From positions 1-50,241 of the forward strand of contig NZ_QJUA01000041.1 of the NCBI RefSeq assembly GCF_003254575.1: DNA of 50,241 nucleotides, given 5' to 3'. The DNA comes from Mycobacterium kyogaense. GTDB taxonomy: Bacteria; Actinomycetota; Actinomycetes; Mycobacteriales; Mycobacteriaceae. A program made the translations under genes and the position numbers. This document shows, piece after piece, positions 15,886-24,805 of this stretch. Positions within the stretch are counted from its first letter, which is position 1. Every line of letters starts with the position of its first letter. The notes beneath the pieces are model-generated. The model ran no database searches and was not told the DNA's origin. It saw only the letters and a program-made list of their open reading frames with translations.

Positions 15886-17195
15886 CCGATTCTCCCATCC
15901 GGACCTACGTTCTCGACACCTCCGTCCTGCTATCCGATCCCTGGGCCATCACGAGGTTCGCCGAGCACGAGGTCGTGGTTCCGCTGGTGGTGATCAGCGA
16001 ACTCGAGGCCAAACGCCATCACCACGAGCTCGGCTGGTTCGCCCGCCAGGCGCTGCGGATGTTCGACGATCTGCGTCTGGAACACGGTCGGCTCGATCAG
16101 CCGGTTCCCGTTGGGGCACAAGGTGGAACGCTGCATGTCGAGCTCAACCACAGCGATCAGACCGTGCTCCCGTCGGGCTTCCGCACCGAGAGCAACGACA
16201 CCAGGATCCTGACGGTCGCCGCCAACCTGGCCGCCGAGGGCAAACAGGTCACCCTCGTCAGCAAGGACATCCCGCTGCGGGTCAAGGCGGGCGCGGTGGG
16301 CCTGCTGGCCGACGAATACCACGCCCAGGACGTCGTGACGTCCGGCTGGACCGGGATGACCGAGTTGGAGGTCACCTCCGACGACGTCGACGGCTTGTTC
16401 GCCGACGGGGAGATCGACCTCGAAGAGGCTCGGGATCTGCCCTGCCACACCGGAGTTCGGTTGCTGGGCAGCAACTCTCACGCGCTGGGCCGGGTCAATC
16501 CGGACAAGCGGGTGCAATTGGTCCGTGGGGACCGCGAGGTGTTCGGCCTCCGGGGAAGGTCAGCCGAACAACGCGTGGCTCTGGATCTGCTGCTCGACGA
16601 GTCCGTCGGCATCGTGTCTCTCGGCGGCAAGGCCGGCACCGGCAAGTCCGCGCTGGCCCTGTGTGCCGGTCTGGAAGCTGTGCTCGAGCGGCGCACGCAA
16701 CGCAAGGTCGTGGTGTTCCGGCCGCTGTACGCCGTCGGCGGCCAGGATCTCGGCTATCTGCCCGGCAGCGAGAGCGACAAGATGGGGCCGTGGGCGCAGG
16801 CCGTGTTCGACACCCTCGAGGGGCTGGCCTCTCCCGCGGTGCTCGAGGAGGTGCTCTCGCGCGGCATGCTTGAGGTGCTGCCGCTGACCCACATCCGCGG
16901 CCGGTCGCTGCACGACTCGTTCGTGATCGTCGACGAAGCGCAGTCGCTGGAGCGCAACGTGCTGCTCACAGTGCTGTCGCGGCTGGGCAGCGGGTCGCGG
17001 GTGGTGCTCACCCATGACGTCGCGCAGCGGGACAATCTGCGGGTCGGCCGGCACGACGGTGTCGCCGCGGTGATCGAGAAGCTCAAGGGGCACCCGCTGT
17101 TCGCCCACATCACGCTGCTGCGCAGCGAGCGCTCGCCGATCGCGGCGCTGGTCACCGAGATGTTGGAGGAGATCAGCCCCGGCGCCCTGCCGTGA
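15882..17195 (+). CDS. phoH2: PhoH2, PIN-domain ribonuclease fused to PhoH ATPase (RNA helicase)
   Basis: The 437-residue protein has an N-terminal PIN nuclease domain (about 1-140; D12 in YVLDTSVLL, then ELEAKRH and RTESNDTRIL acidic/polar positions) and a C-terminal PhoH ATPase domain (about 230-437). The P-loop is G249-KAGTG-K255-S256 and Walker B is D351-E352 in VIVDEAQS. PhoH2 proteins unwind and cleave RNA and act as the toxin part of the PhoAT-PhoH2 module. The GTG start at 15882 overlaps the phoAT stop by three bases, implying translational coupling. Homologue of Rv1095. Confidence 0.94.
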   Translation: MTDSPIRTYVLDTSVLLSDPWAITRFAEHEVVVPLVVISELEAKRHHHELGWFARQALRMFDDLRLEHGRLDQPVPVGAQGGTLHVELNHSDQTVLPSGFRTESNDTRILTVAANLAAEGKQVTLVSKDIPLRVKAGAVGLLADEYHAQDVVTSGWTGMTELEVTSDDVDGLFADGEIDLEEARDLPCHTGVRLLGSNSHALGRVNPDKRVQLVRGDREVFGLRGRSAEQRVALDLLLDESVGIVSLGGKAGTGKSALALCAGLEAVLERRTQRKVVVFRPLYAVGGQDLGYLPGSESDKMGPWAQAVFDTLEGLASPAVLEEVLSRGMLEVLPLTHIRGRSLHDSFVIVDEAQSLERNVLLTVLSRLGSGSRVVLTHDVAQRDNLRVGRHDGVAAVIEKLKGHPLFAHITLLRSERSPIAALVTEMLEEISPGALP

Positions 17196-17202
17196 CCCTG
17201 TG

Positions 17203-17237
17203 ATCTGGCACGCCGCGCGCTGGGCGGCGTGCCAGAT
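17203..17237. terminator. Strong terminator-like hairpin after phoH2
   Basis: A perfect 14-bp stem (17203-17216 ATCTGGCACGCCGC with 17224-17237) and a seven-base loop begins eight bases after the phoH2 stop. It has no T-tract. Its position argues against translation of the next gene from GTG 17229, which would lie inside the stem. Confidence 0.65.
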
Positions 17238-17245
17238 TCGCACGG

Positions 17246-17251
17246 TAGGCT
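17246..17251 (+). promoter_or_regulatory. Predicted -10 box (TAGGCT) for the polysaccharide deacetylase gene
   Basis: TAGGCT ends seven bases before GTG 17259 and follows the phoH2 terminator directly. It supports GTG 17259 as a leaderless start. Confidence 0.45.
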
Positions 17252-17258
17252 GCCCGAC

Positions 17259-18140
17259 GTGCGTAGGCGTTCCGACAGCTTGACCTGGCGTTATGGCCGG
17301 ACCGTTCTCGGGACGGCCGCGGCGGTGGCCGTCCTCCTCGTCGGTGGGCTCACCGGTCACGTGCGGCCCGCCAATGCCGACGACGTGGACTGTGCTCAGG
17401 TCAAGTGCGTCGCGCTGACGTTCGACGACGGTCCGACGCCGTTCACCGACCGGTTGCTGTCGATCCTGCGCGCCAACAACGCGGACGCCACGTTCTTTCT
17501 GATCGGCAACAAGGTGGCCGCCAACCCCGCGGGCGCCAAGCGGATCGCCGACGCCGGCATGGAGATCGGCACCCACACCTGGGAACATCCGAACATGACG
17601 ACGATTCCGCCGGAGGACATCGCTGCGCAGTTCAGCAAGGGTGTCGACGCGATCGTCGCTGCCACCGGAGTGCGGCCCTCGTTGTCGCGCACCGCCGGTG
17701 GGTTGGTCAACGACGCGGTGCTCGCGGAGGCAGGCCGGCAGGGCTTGGCCGACATCAACTGGGACGTCATCCCGTTCGACTGGGCCAACGACAGCAACAC
17801 CGCGGCGACCAGGGCGCTGCTGATGAGCCAGGTCAAGCCCAACTCTGTCGTGCTGATGCACGACACCTACTCCTCGACTGTGGATCTGGTGGAGCAGTTC
17901 ATTCCGGTACTGAAAGCCAACGACTACCACCTGGTGACGGTGAGCCGCATGCTGGGACCGCGCCAGCCGGGCACGGTGTACGGCAGCCGCGACAACGGGC
18001 CGCCCGTCAACGGTCTCGTCGACCTGCCGGCCGGTCAGATCCCGCCATTGCCGGCGACGCCGTCGCCCGCGCCGATGCCGAACTTCCCGATCACCGACAT
18101 CCCGGGCCAGAACTCAGGCGGTCCGAACAACGGCGCGTAG
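17259..18140 (+). CDS. Secreted polysaccharide deacetylase (Rv1096 homologue)
   Basis: From GTG 17259 the product is 293 residues, close to Rv1096 (291). Residues 1-38 form a signal peptide or anchor (basic start, LGTAAAVAVLLVGGL core, Ala-x-Ala-like end). The NodB domain follows, with motif 1 TFDDG (D56, D57), motif 2 HTWEH (H106, H110), the D-W of motif 4 in IPFDW and the motif 5 histidine in VLMHD. Motif 3, normally RxPYG, reads R144-TAGG. A Pro/Gly/Asn-rich tail of about 60 residues ends the protein. Such enzymes remove N-acetyl groups from peptidoglycan and give lysozyme resistance; that role is inferred from the family. Confidence 0.9.
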   Translation: MRRRSDSLTWRYGRTVLGTAAAVAVLLVGGLTGHVRPANADDVDCAQVKCVALTFDDGPTPFTDRLLSILRANNADATFFLIGNKVAANPAGAKRIADAGMEIGTHTWEHPNMTTIPPEDIAAQFSKGVDAIVAATGVRPSLSRTAGGLVNDAVLAEAGRQGLADINWDVIPFDWANDSNTAATRALLMSQVKPNSVVLMHDTYSSTVDLVEQFIPVLKANDYHLVTVSRMLGPRQPGTVYGSRDNGPPVNGLVDLPAGQIPPLPATPSPAPMPNFPITDIPGQNSGGPNNGA

Positions 18141-18157
18141 GTCCGGCGCGTAGGTCC
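18132..18157 (+). repeat. 13-bp tandem direct repeat at the deacetylase stop codon
   Basis: GGCGCGTAGGTCC occurs twice in tandem (18132-18144, 18145-18157). The first copy contains the stop codon of the deacetylase gene. It is probably a small slippage duplication. Confidence 0.55.
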
Positions 18158-18164
18158 CGCGACC

Positions 18165-18213
18165 AGACGCAAACTCGAGCGGACACGCCGTGAAAGTGCT
18201 CGAGTTCGCGTCT
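18165..18213. terminator. Terminator-like inverted repeat between convergent genes
   Basis: Two 16-base arms (18165-18180 and 18198-18213) are reverse complements with one mismatch, around a 17-base loop. They lie between the convergent deacetylase and fum genes and could stop transcription from both sides. Confidence 0.6.
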
Positions 18214-18251
18214 GTCCCCTACTTCGTGGGGGCCCCACGCGGAAGAAAGTC

Positions 18252-19658
18252 CTACTCTCCGTCGCGAACTTTCGCCATCTTCAGCACGTCCAGGCGCTTG
18301 TCCAGTTCCTCTTCGGAGAGCTTGTCGCCGATCAAGCCGCGATCGATGACGGTCTGCCGAATCGTCTTGCGCTCCTTGAGCGCTTCCTTGGCGACCTTGG
18401 CCGCCTCCTCGTAGCCGATCGCCGAATTCAGCGGCGTCACGATCGACGGCGACGATTCGGCCAGCTCGCGCAGGTGCTCGTCGTTGGCCACCAGCCCGTC
18501 GATGCAGCGCTCCGCGAACAGCTTCGACACGTTCGACAGCAGCGTGAACGACTCCAGCACGTTGCGCGCCATCATCGGGATGTAGACGTTGAGCTCGAAA
18601 GCACCCGAGAGCCCGCCGACGGTGACGGCGGCGTCGTTGCCGATCACCTGTGCGGCCACCTGCGTGACTGCCTCGGGGAGGACGGGGTTGACCTTGCCCG
18701 GCATGATCGAGCTGCCCGGCTGCAGATCGGGCAGCTGCAGTTCGCCGAGCCCGGTCAGCGGTCCCGAGCCCATCCAGCGGATGTCGTTGGCGATCTTGGT
18801 CAGCGACACCGCGATGGTCTTCAGCGCACCCGAGGCCTCCACCAGGCCGTCGCGCGCCGCCTGCGCTTCGAAACTGTCGACCGCCGTACGCAATTCGGCG
18901 ATGCCGGTCTGGTCGACGAGCACGTCGACCACCTTCGCGCCGAACCCGTCGGGGGCGTTGAGGCCGGTCCCGACCGCGGTGCCGCCGATCGCCAGCTCGC
19001 CGAGGCGGGGCAGTGTCGCCTTGACTCGCTCGATGCCGGCCTGGATCTGCCGGGCGTACCCGCCGAACTCCTGGCCCAGCGTCACCGGCACGGCGTCCAT
19101 CAGGTGGGTGCGGCCCGACTTGACCGTGGTCCGCCATTGCCGAGCCTTGCTCTCCAGCGACTCGTGCAGCACCTCGAGCGCCGGAATCAGATGGCGCACA
19201 GCGGCTTCGGTGGCCGCGATGTGCGTCGCGGTGGGGAAGGTGTCGTTGGAGCTCTGCGACATGTTGACGTCGTCGTTCGGATGCACGGTGACACCGGCCG
19301 CGGCTGCGATCGAGGCGATGACCTCGTTGGTGTTCATGTTCGAGCTCGTGCCCGACCCGGTCTGGAACACGTCGATCGGGAACTGGTCGTCGTGTGCTCC
19401 GTCAGCGATCTCGGCAGCAGCGGCGATGATCGCGTCGGCCTTCTCCGGTGCCAGCAGGCCCAGGTCCTTGTTCACCTGTGCGCAGGCACCTTTGAGCAGC
19501 CCGAGGGCACGGATCTGGGTGCGCTCCAACGGCCGGAACGAAATCGGGAAGTTCTCCACCGCACGCTGGGTCTGAGCCCGCCACAGCGCGTTCTTGGGCA
19601 CCTTGACCTCGCCCATGGTGTCGTGCTCGATGCGGTATTCGACCTCGTTGTCGCTCAT
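18252..19658 (-). CDS. fum: Fumarate hydratase, class II
   Basis: The 468-residue protein reversibly hydrates fumarate to malate in the TCA cycle as a cytosolic homotetramer. The family signature GSSIMPGKVNPV begins at G315, and the SSNDTFPTATH and SGRTHLMDAVPVTLG stretches are present. Length and start (YRIEHDTMGEVKVPKNALW) match Rv1098c. It lies 30 bases downstream of glpX on the same strand, with an AGGAAG ribosome-binding site, so glpX-fum is a probable operon. Confidence 0.97.
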   Translation of the reverse strand: MSDNEVEYRIEHDTMGEVKVPKNALWRAQTQRAVENFPISFRPLERTQIRALGLLKGACAQVNKDLGLLAPEKADAIIAAAAEIADGAHDDQFPIDVFQTGSGTSSNMNTNEVIASIAAAAGVTVHPNDDVNMSQSSNDTFPTATHIAATEAAVRHLIPALEVLHESLESKARQWRTTVKSGRTHLMDAVPVTLGQEFGGYARQIQAGIERVKATLPRLGELAIGGTAVGTGLNAPDGFGAKVVDVLVDQTGIAELRTAVDSFEAQAARDGLVEASGALKTIAVSLTKIANDIRWMGSGPLTGLGELQLPDLQPGSSIMPGKVNPVLPEAVTQVAAQVIGNDAAVTVGGLSGAFELNVYIPMMARNVLESFTLLSNVSKLFAERCIDGLVANDEHLRELAESSPSIVTPLNSAIGYEEAAKVAKEALKERKTIRQTVIDRGLIGDKLSEEELDKRLDVLKMAKVRDGE

Positions 19659-19688
19659 TCGCTTCCTGTTCGTCTCGGGTGGGGATGG

Positions 19689-20717
19689 TCAGGGCAGGGG
19701 ATATGCGGCGGTCTTGTCGCCGGTGAAATCGACCGCGGAGTATTCGTTGAGCTTGGCGAGGCGGTGGTACGCCTCGATCATCCGCACGGTGCCGGACTTG
19801 GAGCGCATGACGATCGACTGCGTCGTGCAGCCACCGCCGGAGTAGCGGACGCCCCGCAGCAGGTCGCCGTCGGTGACGCCGGTGGCGGAGAAGAACACGT
19901 TCTCCCCGGAGACCAGATCCTCGGTGTGCAACACGCGGTCCAGGTCGTGGCCGGCGTCGATGGCCTTCTGCCTCTCGGCGTCGTCGGTGGGTGCCAGCAC
20001 GGCCTGAATGGCGCCACCCATGCACCGGATCGCGGCGGCGGTGATGATGCCCTCGGGGGTGCCGCCGATACCGGCCAGCAGATCGGTGCCGGAGTTCGGG
20101 CGGCAGGCGGAGATCGCGCCGGCGACGTCGCCGTCGGAGATCAGCCGGATGCGAGCGCCTGCCTGTCGGACGTCCTCGATCAGCTGGGCGTGCCGCGGCC
20201 GGTCGAGCACGCACACGGTGAGGTCGGCGACGCTGGAGTTCTTGACCTTCGCGACGCGGCGGATGTTCTCGCCGATGGGGGCGGTGATGTCGATGACGTC
20301 GACAGCATCGGGTCCCACCGCGATCTTGTTCATGTAGAACACGGCTGACGGATCGAACATCGCCCCGCGCTCGGCCACGGCGAGCACGGAGATGGCGTTG
20401 GGCATGCCCTTGCTCATCAGCGTGGTGCCGTCGACGGGGTCGACGGCGAAGTCGCATTCAGGCCCGTCGCCGTTGCCCACTTCTTCGCCGTTGTAGAGCA
20501 TCGGGGCGTTGTCCTTCTCGCCCTCCCCGATGACGACCACACCGCGCATCGACACCGAGTTGACCAACTCGCGCATCGCGTCGACCGCGGCGCCGTCGCC
20601 GCCCTCTTTGTCTCCGCGCCCCACCCAGCGGCCCGCCGCCATCGCGCCCGCCTCGGTGACTCGCACCAGTTCCAGGGCCAGGTTGCGGTCGGGGGCTTCC
20701 CGCCTCGATTCCGTCAT
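19689..20717 (-). CDS. glpX: Class II fructose-1,6-bisphosphatase
   Basis: The 342-residue enzyme removes the 1-phosphate of fructose 1,6-bisphosphate, the gluconeogenic step that mycobacteria need on lipid or steroid carbon. Metal-site motifs of the GlpX family are visible: the GDGAAVDAMR and VVVIGEGEKDNAPML stretches, and FAVDPVDGTTL. ATG 20717 (MTESRREAPDRNLALELVRV) fits the family start; the frame is open to 20780 but would overlap the divergent DUF4245 gene. First gene of a probable glpX-fum operon, homologous to Rv1099c. Confidence 0.96.
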   Translation of the reverse strand: MTESRREAPDRNLALELVRVTEAGAMAAGRWVGRGDKEGGDGAAVDAMRELVNSVSMRGVVVIGEGEKDNAPMLYNGEEVGNGDGPECDFAVDPVDGTTLMSKGMPNAISVLAVAERGAMFDPSAVFYMNKIAVGPDAVDVIDITAPIGENIRRVAKVKNSSVADLTVCVLDRPRHAQLIEDVRQAGARIRLISDGDVAGAISACRPNSGTDLLAGIGGTPEGIITAAAIRCMGGAIQAVLAPTDDAERQKAIDAGHDLDRVLHTEDLVSGENVFFSATGVTDGDLLRGVRYSGGGCTTQSIVMRSKSGTVRMIEAYHRLAKLNEYSAVDFTGDKTAAYPLP

Positions 20718-20772
20718 GGGCGAGATTGTCCCATTAGCGGGCCACCGATCGGGAGCTGGGATACTGGCAGTC

Positions 20773-21477
20773 ATGACCACGCCGCCCGACCCCGGTCAGC
20801 CCGCAGGCAGTGAAGGCGCCGAGCGCCCCGCAAGCGGGTACGCGGTACCCGTCGCCAAGCCCGCCAAGGCCCGTCTCCTGCAGGACGGCCGCGACATGTT
20901 CTGGTCGATCGGTCCGCTGATCATCGCCTGCGTGGTGCTGGCAGGCGTGCTCGGCAGATGCTCGTTCGCGCCGACGGGCCCCGGTGAGGGCCCGCCTCCC
21001 ACCTACGACGCCCGTGCCTCGCTGCAGGCCGACGCGGATGCGTTGAAGATCCCGATCCGGGTTCCGCAGCTGCCCCGCGACTGGCGGGCCAATTCGGGGA
21101 GCCGTAAGGGCATCGAGGGGGGCCGCACCGATCCGCAGACCGGTCGGCAGGAGCGTGCGGTGGCCTCGACCATCGGCTACCTAGCACCCAGCGGCATGTA
21201 CCTGAGCCTGACGCAGAGCAACGCCGACGAGGACAAGTTGATCGCCTCGTTGGGGCCAGATCTGGTGCCGACGGGCACCGAGGACGTCGACGGCATCCGA
21301 TGGGTCGTCTATCAGGGTGGCGAGCAGGACGGCCGGGCCGCCGAGCCGGTGTGGACCGCCCAGCTGCGCGGTCCGTCGGGACCTGCCCAACTCGCGCTGC
21401 GAGGGGCTGCAGGTACCGACGAGTACCGTACGCTGGCTGCTGCGACGCAGTCCCAGCAGCCGCTGACTGTCAACTGA
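20773..21477 (+). CDS. DUF4245 membrane-anchored protein (Rv1100 homologue)
   Basis: The 234-residue protein has a Pro-rich cytosolic N-terminus, one transmembrane helix at about residues 45-64 (SIGPLIIACVVLAGVLG) and an extracytoplasmic domain of about 165 residues. The domain pattern (IPIRVPQLPRDWRANS near residue 95) is typical of DUF4245. Function unknown. The ATG at 20773 follows a GATACT -10-like box by seven bases, so it may be leaderless. It is divergent from glpX as in M. tuberculosis. Confidence 0.87.
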   Translation: MTTPPDPGQPAGSEGAERPASGYAVPVAKPAKARLLQDGRDMFWSIGPLIIACVVLAGVLGRCSFAPTGPGEGPPPTYDARASLQADADALKIPIRVPQLPRDWRANSGSRKGIEGGRTDPQTGRQERAVASTIGYLAPSGMYLSLTQSNADEDKLIASLGPDLVPTGTEDVDGIRWVVYQGGEQDGRAAEPVWTAQLRGPSGPAQLALRGAAGTDEYRTLAAATQSQQPLTVN

Positions 21478-21508
21478 TCGACTCACCTGACTCAACGATG
21501 GAGACGTG

Positions 21509-22306
21509 ATGACTTTTCCTGTTGCAGACCTGTCGGGGTGGGTCTCCGAGCCCTTCACCGCTGCCGGCTATACCCACGGCGTCTACCGCAAAGGCGAGGG
21601 GCCCGGCGTCGTGCTGATCCCCGAGATGCCCGGCCTGCACCCCGGTGTGCTCGCTCTCGGTAATCACCTGGTGGACAACGGGTTCACCGTGGCCGCACCA
21701 TCGCTGTTCGGCACCCCCGGCGCGCCGGCGCTGCGCCCCGGCGCGGTCCCCGTGCTGCTGAAAGGGTGCGTGGCCAAGGAGTTCGCGGCGCTGACGACGA
21801 ACGCCGACCGGCCGGTCGCGCACTATCTGCGGGCGCTGGCCCGCGACCTCAACGAGAAGACACCCGGGAAGGGCGTGGGCGTGATCGGGCAGTGCTTCAC
21901 CGGTGGCTTCGCGCTCGCGGCCGCCGTCGACGACAGCGTCCTCGCCCCGGTGATGAGCCAGCCGTCGGTGCCGCTTGCGTTGACGCTCAGGCACAAACGC
22001 GATCCCGGCGTGTCCGAAGCCGAGATGGCGACGATCGAACAGCGCGCCCGGACCGAGGGCCTGTGCGTGATGGGCCTGCGGTTCAGCGAGGACGCGATGG
22101 CACCGGGGGAGCGGTTCGCCACGCTGAAGAACCGCCTCGGCGACGCCTTCGAATGCATCGAGATCAACTCCAAGAAGGGCAACCCCGACGGCTTCGGTCG
22201 GATGGCGCACTCGGTGCTCACCGATCAGGTGCGCGAGGTCGACGGGCACCCGGCCTACGAGGCACGCAAACGCGTGGTGGAGTTCCTCAAGACCCGCCTG
22301 ACCTGA
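21509..22306 (+). CDS. Dienelactone hydrolase family protein
   Basis: The 265-residue alpha/beta hydrolase carries the DLH-type nucleophile motif GQCFTGG with C129. A Glu in LIPEMPGLHPG (about residue 39) matches the conserved EhxG region. A C-terminal histidine in DGHPAYEARKRV is the likely third triad member. Family members hydrolyse dienelactones or related small esters; the real substrate is unknown. GGAGA precedes the start, which is ATG 21509 or the GTG three bases earlier. The gene starts 31 bases after the DUF4245 gene and overlaps the convergent AI-2E gene by 20 bases. Confidence 0.85.
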   Translation: MTFPVADLSGWVSEPFTAAGYTHGVYRKGEGPGVVLIPEMPGLHPGVLALGNHLVDNGFTVAAPSLFGTPGAPALRPGAVPVLLKGCVAKEFAALTTNADRPVAHYLRALARDLNEKTPGKGVGVIGQCFTGGFALAAAVDDSVLAPVMSQPSVPLALTLRHKRDPGVSEAEMATIEQRARTEGLCVMGLRFSEDAMAPGERFATLKNRLGDAFECIEINSKKGNPDGFGRMAHSVLTDQVREVDGHPAYEARKRVVEFLKTRLT

Positions 22307-23456
22307 GCGCCCGGACCGGCAGCAACCGCTGCCACCACGGCGGCTTCTTCTCGTCGTCGGTTGGATCGCTGGTGAGCGAATCCAGCGGCGCGCCTTTGTC
22401 GACGGCGAGGTAGACGCTGATCGTCGTCACGATCACGATCATCAGCACCGGCCCCAGCACGATCCCCCAGAAGCCGAACATCCTCAGCCCGGCGAACACC
22501 GCCAGCAGCATCAGCGCAGGGTGCAGATGAGCGCTCTTCGGCACGAGAAACGGGCGCAGCAGGTTGTCGATGCTGGTGGTCACCAGGACGTGGAACACCA
22601 CGATGAACACGCCGCCGGCGACGTTGCCGAAGACCGCCAGGCCGACACCGAGCGGGATCGTGACGATGCCGCTGCCCAGCGGGATGAACGACAGTGCGGT
22701 CAGGAAGATCAGGAACATGAAGAACCCGTCGTGCAGCCCGGCCACGTAGATGGAGACTGCGCCGGCGACTCCCTGGCACACCGCGATGATGAACTGGCCC
22801 TTGACCGTCGCGGACACCATCGCGCCGATCTTGGCCAGGTAGATGTCGGACACCTCCCGTCCGAGCGGGTTGAGGTCGCGGAACAGGTCGGCCACCGCGC
22901 CGCCGTTGGTGAGCATGGCGAGGAACACGTACAGGAAGATCACGAGTGCCGTGACCGTCGCGGCGATGCTGCCCACCGAGTCGCGCGCGAAGTCGAGCGC
23001 GACCTGACCTGCGCCCTGGCCGACCCTGGTGGCCGCCTCCCGCACCGACTCCTGGGTCAGCGTGACGTTCACGAACGGCAGCCGGGCGAGCACCTCGTTC
23101 GCAGAATCGAGCAGCCGCTGCGCCAGCGCGGTGAAATCGGTCTGCTCGGCCCAGTGCCCGATGCTGGTCACCATCTGACGAATCTGCAGCACGGCCAGCA
23201 CGATCACGCCGGACAGGGGGATCACCACGGTGGCGACGGCAGCCAGCAGCGTCGCCGTCGCAGACAGGCCGGTGTTCATCCGCGCCCGTAGCCGGTGGTA
23301 CAGCGGGCTGAACAGGTAGGCCAGCACTGCGGCCACCGCGATGAGCAGGAGGTACGTGCGCAGGAAATACGCGCCGAACCCGAGTGCGGCCACCGTGGCG
23401 ACGGCCAGCGCGCGCTTCTGCGTGAGCGTGAAGCCTGCCGTACCGGTGACGTTCAC
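22287..23456 (-). CDS. AI-2E family (PerM/UPF0118) transporter (Rv1101c homologue)
   Basis: The 389-residue integral membrane protein has the UPF0118 layout: two or three N-terminal helices, a long amphipathic periplasmic-type segment (about residues 75-160), then five or more helices with SFIPLGSGIVTIPLG and DNLLRPFLVPK, which are characteristic of the family. Members export small molecules or act as ion antiporters; the substrate is unknown here. The GTG start at 23456 overlaps the SDR stop by four bases (GTGA), so the two are translationally coupled. Rv1101c is about the same length. Confidence 0.88.
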   Translation of the reverse strand: MNVTGTAGFTLTQKRALAVATVAALGFGAYFLRTYLLLIAVAAVLAYLFSPLYHRLRARMNTGLSATATLLAAVATVVIPLSGVIVLAVLQIRQMVTSIGHWAEQTDFTALAQRLLDSANEVLARLPFVNVTLTQESVREAATRVGQGAGQVALDFARDSVGSIAATVTALVIFLYVFLAMLTNGGAVADLFRDLNPLGREVSDIYLAKIGAMVSATVKGQFIIAVCQGVAGAVSIYVAGLHDGFFMFLIFLTALSFIPLGSGIVTIPLGVGLAVFGNVAGGVFIVVFHVLVTTSIDNLLRPFLVPKSAHLHPALMLLAVFAGLRMFGFWGIVLGPVLMIVIVTTISVYLAVDKGAPLDSLTSDPTDDEKKPPWWQRLLPVRALRSGGS

Positions 23457-24220
23457 GGTGCCTGGTCCATCAGCCGCATCACATGACCGAGCAGGTCCGG
23501 GTAGCGCAACAGATGCGCTCCGCCGTTGATGTCGAGCACCTCCCCAGTCAACCAGGAGGATCGCGAATCGCACAGATAGACAACGGCATTGGCGACGTCC
23601 TCGGGGGTGCCTGCCCGGCCGAGGGCGGTGTTGTCGAGGTAGTCCTCGACCACGCCGGGCACTGCGGCCGCGGGTTCGGTCAGTGGCGTGTGCACGAATC
23701 CCGGCGCCACCGCGTTGACGCGAATGCCGCGCGGGCCCATCTCGAGCGCGGCCACCTGGGTCAACATCGACAGACCCGCCTTGGCGGCGCAGTACGCGCT
23801 CATGCCCGCTGCGGCCTGGCGGCCGTTGAGAGAGCTGATCTGCACCAGCGAGCCGCCCGCGCGCAGGTGCCGACCAGCGTGCTTGGTCACGATGAACGCA
23901 CCGACCAGGCACACGTCGATCACGGCGCGGAAATCCTCGGCCGGCATCTCGGTGATCAGCCCGAGCGTGCTGAAGCCCGCACAGTTGACTGCGATGTCGA
24001 GGGCTCCGACGTCGTCGAAAAGGCGCTCCACAGACGGTTCGTCGGAGACGTCGACCCATGCCGCGGAGTGCGGTGCGCCCAGCGCGGAGGCGCGTTCGGT
24101 GGCCGCGTCCCGGTCGCGGTCGGCCACGACGACACAGCACCCGTCGGCGGCCAACGCCTGCGCCGTCGCCCAGCCGATGCCGGAAGCTCCACCGACGATC
24201 ACAGCGACCCGCTCGGTCAT
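23453..24220 (-). CDS. Short-chain dehydrogenase/reductase (classical SDR)
   Basis: The 255-residue protein has an NAD(P) site GGASGIG at residues 10-16, the NCAG motif near 79-82 and the catalytic S130, Y143 and K147 (SAYCAAKAG). D34 after the second beta strand (VVADRDRD) suggests preference for NAD(H). The substrate is unknown; many mycobacterial relatives act on steroids or fatty-acyl compounds. ATG 24220 has an AAGGAGAG ribosome-binding site. It is coupled to the AI-2E transporter gene and divergent from the SRPBCC gene. It is absent at this place in M. tuberculosis. Confidence 0.9.
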   Translation of the reverse strand: MTERVAVIVGGASGIGWATAQALAADGCCVVVADRDRDAATERASALGAPHSAAWVDVSDEPSVERLFDDVGALDIAVNCAGFSTLGLITEMPAEDFRAVIDVCLVGAFIVTKHAGRHLRAGGSLVQISSLNGRQAAAGMSAYCAAKAGLSMLTQVAALEMGPRGIRVNAVAPGFVHTPLTEPAAAVPGVVEDYLDNTALGRAGTPEDVANAVVYLCDSRSSWLTGEVLDINGGAHLLRYPDLLGHVMRLMDQAP

Positions 24221-24325
24221 GGTGAACTCTCCTTCGGGGCAGGACAGGAAGCGGGTTACAACGTCACACCTGGCCAATCAAAAGGCAATAGCGCTGACGG
24301 ATTCCCGGCTGGCAGACTCGACATC

Positions 24326-24793
24326 GTGACCGAATTGCAGAGATCCGAGTCGATTTCGGTGGCGGTGCCGCCCGATCAGCTCTACGCCCTGGTGTCCGAT
24401 GTGACGAACATGGGTCAGTGGAGCCCGATCTGCAAGGCCTGCTGGTGGGATGAGGGTGACGGCCCGCGCGTCGGGGCGTGGTTCACCGGCCGCAACGTGC
24501 TCCCCGAGCGGACCTGGGAGACGCGCAGCAAGGTGGTGGCTGCCGACCCGGGCCGCGAGTTCGCCTGGGAAGTCAACAACGGCTGGGTGCGGTGGGGATA
24601 CTCCTTCGAGCCCGACGGCGACGGCAGCCGGCTCACCGAACACTGGGAGTTCCTGCCCGCGGGGCTCGAAGGCTTCCGTGAGCGTTTCGGGGACGCCGCG
24701 GACGAGGAGATCGCCAAGCGCAGCGAGGCGGCCCGCACCGGCATCCCGGCCACGCTGGCGGCGATCAAGGAGTCGGCCGAGAGCGCCGCCTGA
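24326..24793 (+). CDS. SRPBCC (polyketide cyclase/START-like) family protein
   Basis: The 155-residue protein follows the SRPBCC pattern: ESISVAVPPDQLYALVSDVTNMGQWSP at the start, a central beta-rich domain and a long C-terminal helix (about 125-152). The fold binds hydrophobic ligands; the function here is unknown. GTG 24326 is chosen because the alignment starts there and a CAGACT -10-like box lies seven bases upstream. It is divergent from the SDR and ends 12 bases before the convergent Cys-rich peptide gene. Confidence 0.86.
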   Translation: MTELQRSESISVAVPPDQLYALVSDVTNMGQWSPICKACWWDEGDGPRVGAWFTGRNVLPERTWETRSKVVAADPGREFAWEVNNGWVRWGYSFEPDGDGSRLTEHWEFLPAGLEGFRERFGDAADEEIAKRSEAARTGIPATLAAIKESAESAA

Positions 24794-24805
24794 TCCTGGG
24801 GCCGG

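Noticed and set aside
17229..17258. GTG 17229 as the deacetylase start
   Set aside because: It lies within the terminator stem and upstream of the -10 box; GTG 17259 gives a normal signal peptide and family length.
18474..20348. 624-codon open frame on the plus strand
   Set aside because: Antisense to fum and glpX, which are unmistakable; no domain is visible in the frame.
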